From Pseudomonas oryzagri (GTDB lineage: Bacteria; Pseudomonadota; Gammaproteobacteria; Pseudomonadales; Pseudomonadaceae), in contig NZ_JAJHPU010000037.1 in NCBI RefSeq assembly GCF_020831405.1, positions 55,789-119,788 of the forward strand: DNA of 64,000 nt, written 5' to 3'. Shown one piece after another: positions 62,564-64,000 of this stretch. The number at the start of each line of letters is the position of its first letter. Position 1 is the stretch's first letter. Position numbers and translations under genes: made by a program. The notes beneath the pieces were generated by a model. It had not been told where the DNA came from, searched no databases, and worked only from the letters and a program-made list of their open reading frames with translations.

Positions 62564-63505
62564 CTATACGGTCAGACTTGATTTGCTCCGGAGCTTGCCG
62601 AACAGAGCCACCACGACCACTACCACGCCGCCGACCAGCACGCCAAAGGCAGCGTTGAGCAGGGTCGGCACTATGACCTGCACTACCGTAGCCAACGCCG
62701 ATGCCTGGTCACCAACGTGCGCCACCTGCTCGATGGCATGGTGAACCACCGGAATTCCATGGGTGAGGATGGCACCGCCGACCATGAACATGGCCGCGGT
62801 GCCCACCACGGAGAGTCCCTTCATCAGGTAGGGCGCGGCGCGGAGAATAATGGCGCCACTGCGCTGCGCCAGATGCGAACTCCGGCGGCACAGATGAAGA
62901 CCGAAATCGTCCAGCTTGACGATGCCCGCCACCAGACCGTAGACACCGGCGGTCATGACGATGGCGATGGTCGACAGCACCAGCACCTGCTGCATGAATG
63001 CAGCGCTGGCGACGGCGCCCAAGGTAATCGCAATGATCTCGGCGGAAAGGATGAAATCCGTGCGCACTGCGCCTTTGATCTTGTCCCGCTCGAAAGTCAG
63101 CATGTCGACCGCCGGATCGTTGAGCGCCTCCAACTGGCGAGCATGTTCGGCCTCCTCCTCGGCCTTGCTGTGCAGGAACTTGTGGGCAAGCTTCTCGAAG
63201 CCCTCGAAACACAAGAAGGCGCCGCCCAGCATCAGCAACGGAGTGATCGCCCAGGGGGCGATTGCGCTGATCAGCAGCGCGGCAGGCACCAGGATCAGCT
63301 TGTTCAGGAAAGAGCCCTTGGCGACAGCCCAGACCACCGGCAACTCCCGGTCTGCAGCCACGCCAGTCACCTGCTGGGCATTCAAGGCCAGGTCGTCGCC
63401 GAGCACCCCGGCAGTCTTCTTGGCAGCCACTTTGGTCATCACCGAAACGTCGTCGAGGATGGTGGCAATGTCGTCAATCAGTGCGAGCAAGCTGCTTCCA
63501 GCCAA
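62564..63505 (-). CDS. DUF808 membrane protein
   Basis: The 313-residue protein begins [20 protein letters not shown] and continues [19 protein letters not shown], the DUF808 (YedI-like) signature. It has about six to eight hydrophobic segments (such as [29 protein letters not shown] and [18 protein letters not shown]). Function unknown. It is convergent with the macrodomain gene (18 nt between stops). Confidence 0.92.
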   Translation of the reverse strand: MAGSSLLALIDDIATILDDVSVMTKVAAKKTAGVLGDDLALNAQQVTGVAADRELPVVWAVAKGSFLNKLILVPAALLISAIAPWAITPLLMLGGAFLCFEGFEKLAHKFLHSKAEEEAEHARQLEALNDPAVDMLTFERDKIKGAVRTDFILSAEIIAITLGAVASAAFMQQVLVLSTIAIVMTAGVYGLVAGIVKLDDFGLHLCRRSSHLAQRSGAIILRAAPYLMKGLSVVGTAAMFMVGGAILTHGIPVVHHAIEQVAHVGDQASALATVVQVIVPTLLNAAFGVLVGGVVVVVVALFGKLRSKSSLTV

Positions 63506-63653
63506 ATTGATTCTCCTTGGGTGCGAATTATGGATTCAGGCCATCGCCTGCGACGATACGCCTGCCGCGAGTCATTTTCTGTGGCAGACCGGCCGCCCGC
63601 AAGGATAACCCTGCCCGTCCACCAGGCAGCCAGGCTTTCCGGGCGCGCAAAGA

Positions 63654-63689
63654 CGAACCCCCGACCAGCGCGAGCTGATCGGGGGTTCG
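63654..63689 (-). terminator. rRNA operon terminator
   Basis: CGAACCCCCGA pairs with TCGGGGGTTCG around a 14-nt loop, shortly after the 3' end of 5S rRNA on the minus strand. Confidence 0.85.
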
Positions 63690-63695
63690 GTATAG

Positions 63696-63815
63696 GTGCT
63701 TGACGATGACCTACTCTCACATGGGGAAGCCCCACACTACCATCGGCGATGCGTCGTTTCACTGCTGAGTTCGGGATGGGATCAGGTGGTTCCAACGCTC
63801 TATGGTCGTCAAGCA
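63696..63815 (-). rRNA. rrf: 5S ribosomal RNA
   Basis: On the minus strand it begins TGCTTGACGACCATAGAGCG and ends GAGTAGGTCATCGTCAAGC, with the internal GAACCACCTGATCCCATCC. This is a pseudomonad 5S rRNA; the 3' end is placed to within a few bases. Confidence 0.96.
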
Positions 63816-63956
63816 ATTCGGTTGGGGCATCGCTTTCGCGCTACCCCGAATCGGGTACGTGATATCGGTAAACGTATTCGGTAATTTGCGGTTCTGCAAG
63901 CTTTCGGCCTGTCACACCCACTGTGCCGTTCGGCCCAGATTGTTTGGGTGTTATAT

Positions 63957-64000
63957 GGTCAAGCCTCACGGGCAATTAGTATTGGTTAGCTCAACGCCTC
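63957..64000 (-). rRNA. rrl: 23S ribosomal RNA, 3' end only
   Basis: The right edge on the minus strand reads GAGGCGTTGAGCTAACCA, then ACTAATTGCCCGTGAGGCTTGACC, the conserved 3' end of bacterial 23S rRNA. The operon runs leftward, 23S then 5S, with a spacer of about 140 nt. Confidence 0.92.

Overview
The window reads as the chromosome of a high-GC Pseudomonas or a close relative. The right third has the conserved order thrS-infC-rpmI-rplT-pheS-pheT-ihfA-merR-tRNA-Pro, two tRNA-Val(GAC) genes, members of the Pseudomonas-named PA2778 and PA2779 families, and the 3' end of an rRNA operon (23S end and 5S). Protein sequences such as InfC and IhfA look pseudomonad throughout.

Positions 1-25,300 are accessory catabolic DNA. 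Reading leftward on the minus strand there are three modules. (i) A meta-cleavage-type operon: flavin hydroxylase, two-domain VOC extradiol dioxygenase, alpha/beta hydrolase, GlcG-like protein, FAH-type hydrolase (17218 to 12309). (ii) A four-gene envelope module: DUF1302, DUF1329, YCF48-like and RND/MMPL proteins (11783 to 5001). (iii) A gentisate operon: gentisate 1,2-dioxygenase, fumarylpyruvate-type hydrolase, maleylpyruvate isomerase-type GST, TfdB-like flavin hydroxylase, and a VOC protein cut by the window edge (4560 to <1). On the plus strand, divergent from a LysR regulator, lies a hydroxyquinol operon: MFS permease, SnoaL-like protein, DUF2218 protein, maleylacetate reductase, hydroxyquinol-type 1,2-dioxygenase (18485-22700). 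It ends in a terminator, followed by a decayed IS66-family element and an AraC-family regulator. The DNA in front of the envelope module carries a diverged second copy of the gentisate promoter plus the ruined start of a second gentisate dioxygenase gene.

Positions 25,358-41,131 are a complete BREX phage-defence operon on the minus strand: brxE-brxA-brxB-brxC-pglX-DUF262 nuclease-pglZ-brxL. PglX is split into two translationally coupled frames. The DUF262/HNH protein sits between pglX and pglZ, the position where BrxU-type enzymes are known. BrxL ends in a domain that resembles the C-terminal domain of eukaryotic MITD1 rather than a Lon protease domain. Upstream lie a secreted protein of DxDNDG repeats, an ADP-ribosylglycohydrolase, a small membrane protein and a divergent WYL-type regulator with a 23-bp inverted repeat in its promoter region. 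An IS481-family element separates this from tRNA-Pro(GGG), the apparent border between accessory and core DNA.

Positions 45,548-64,000 are mostly core: translation genes, tRNAs, a putative secreted metallopeptidase, a PuuB-like oxidoreductase, an ATM1-type ABC transporter, a macrodomain protein with an altered active-site residue, a DUF808 membrane protein and the rRNA operon end. Start codons were chosen by ribosome-binding site, family length and overlap with neighbours. Family assignments come from recognition of motifs in the translated sequence, not from a database search.
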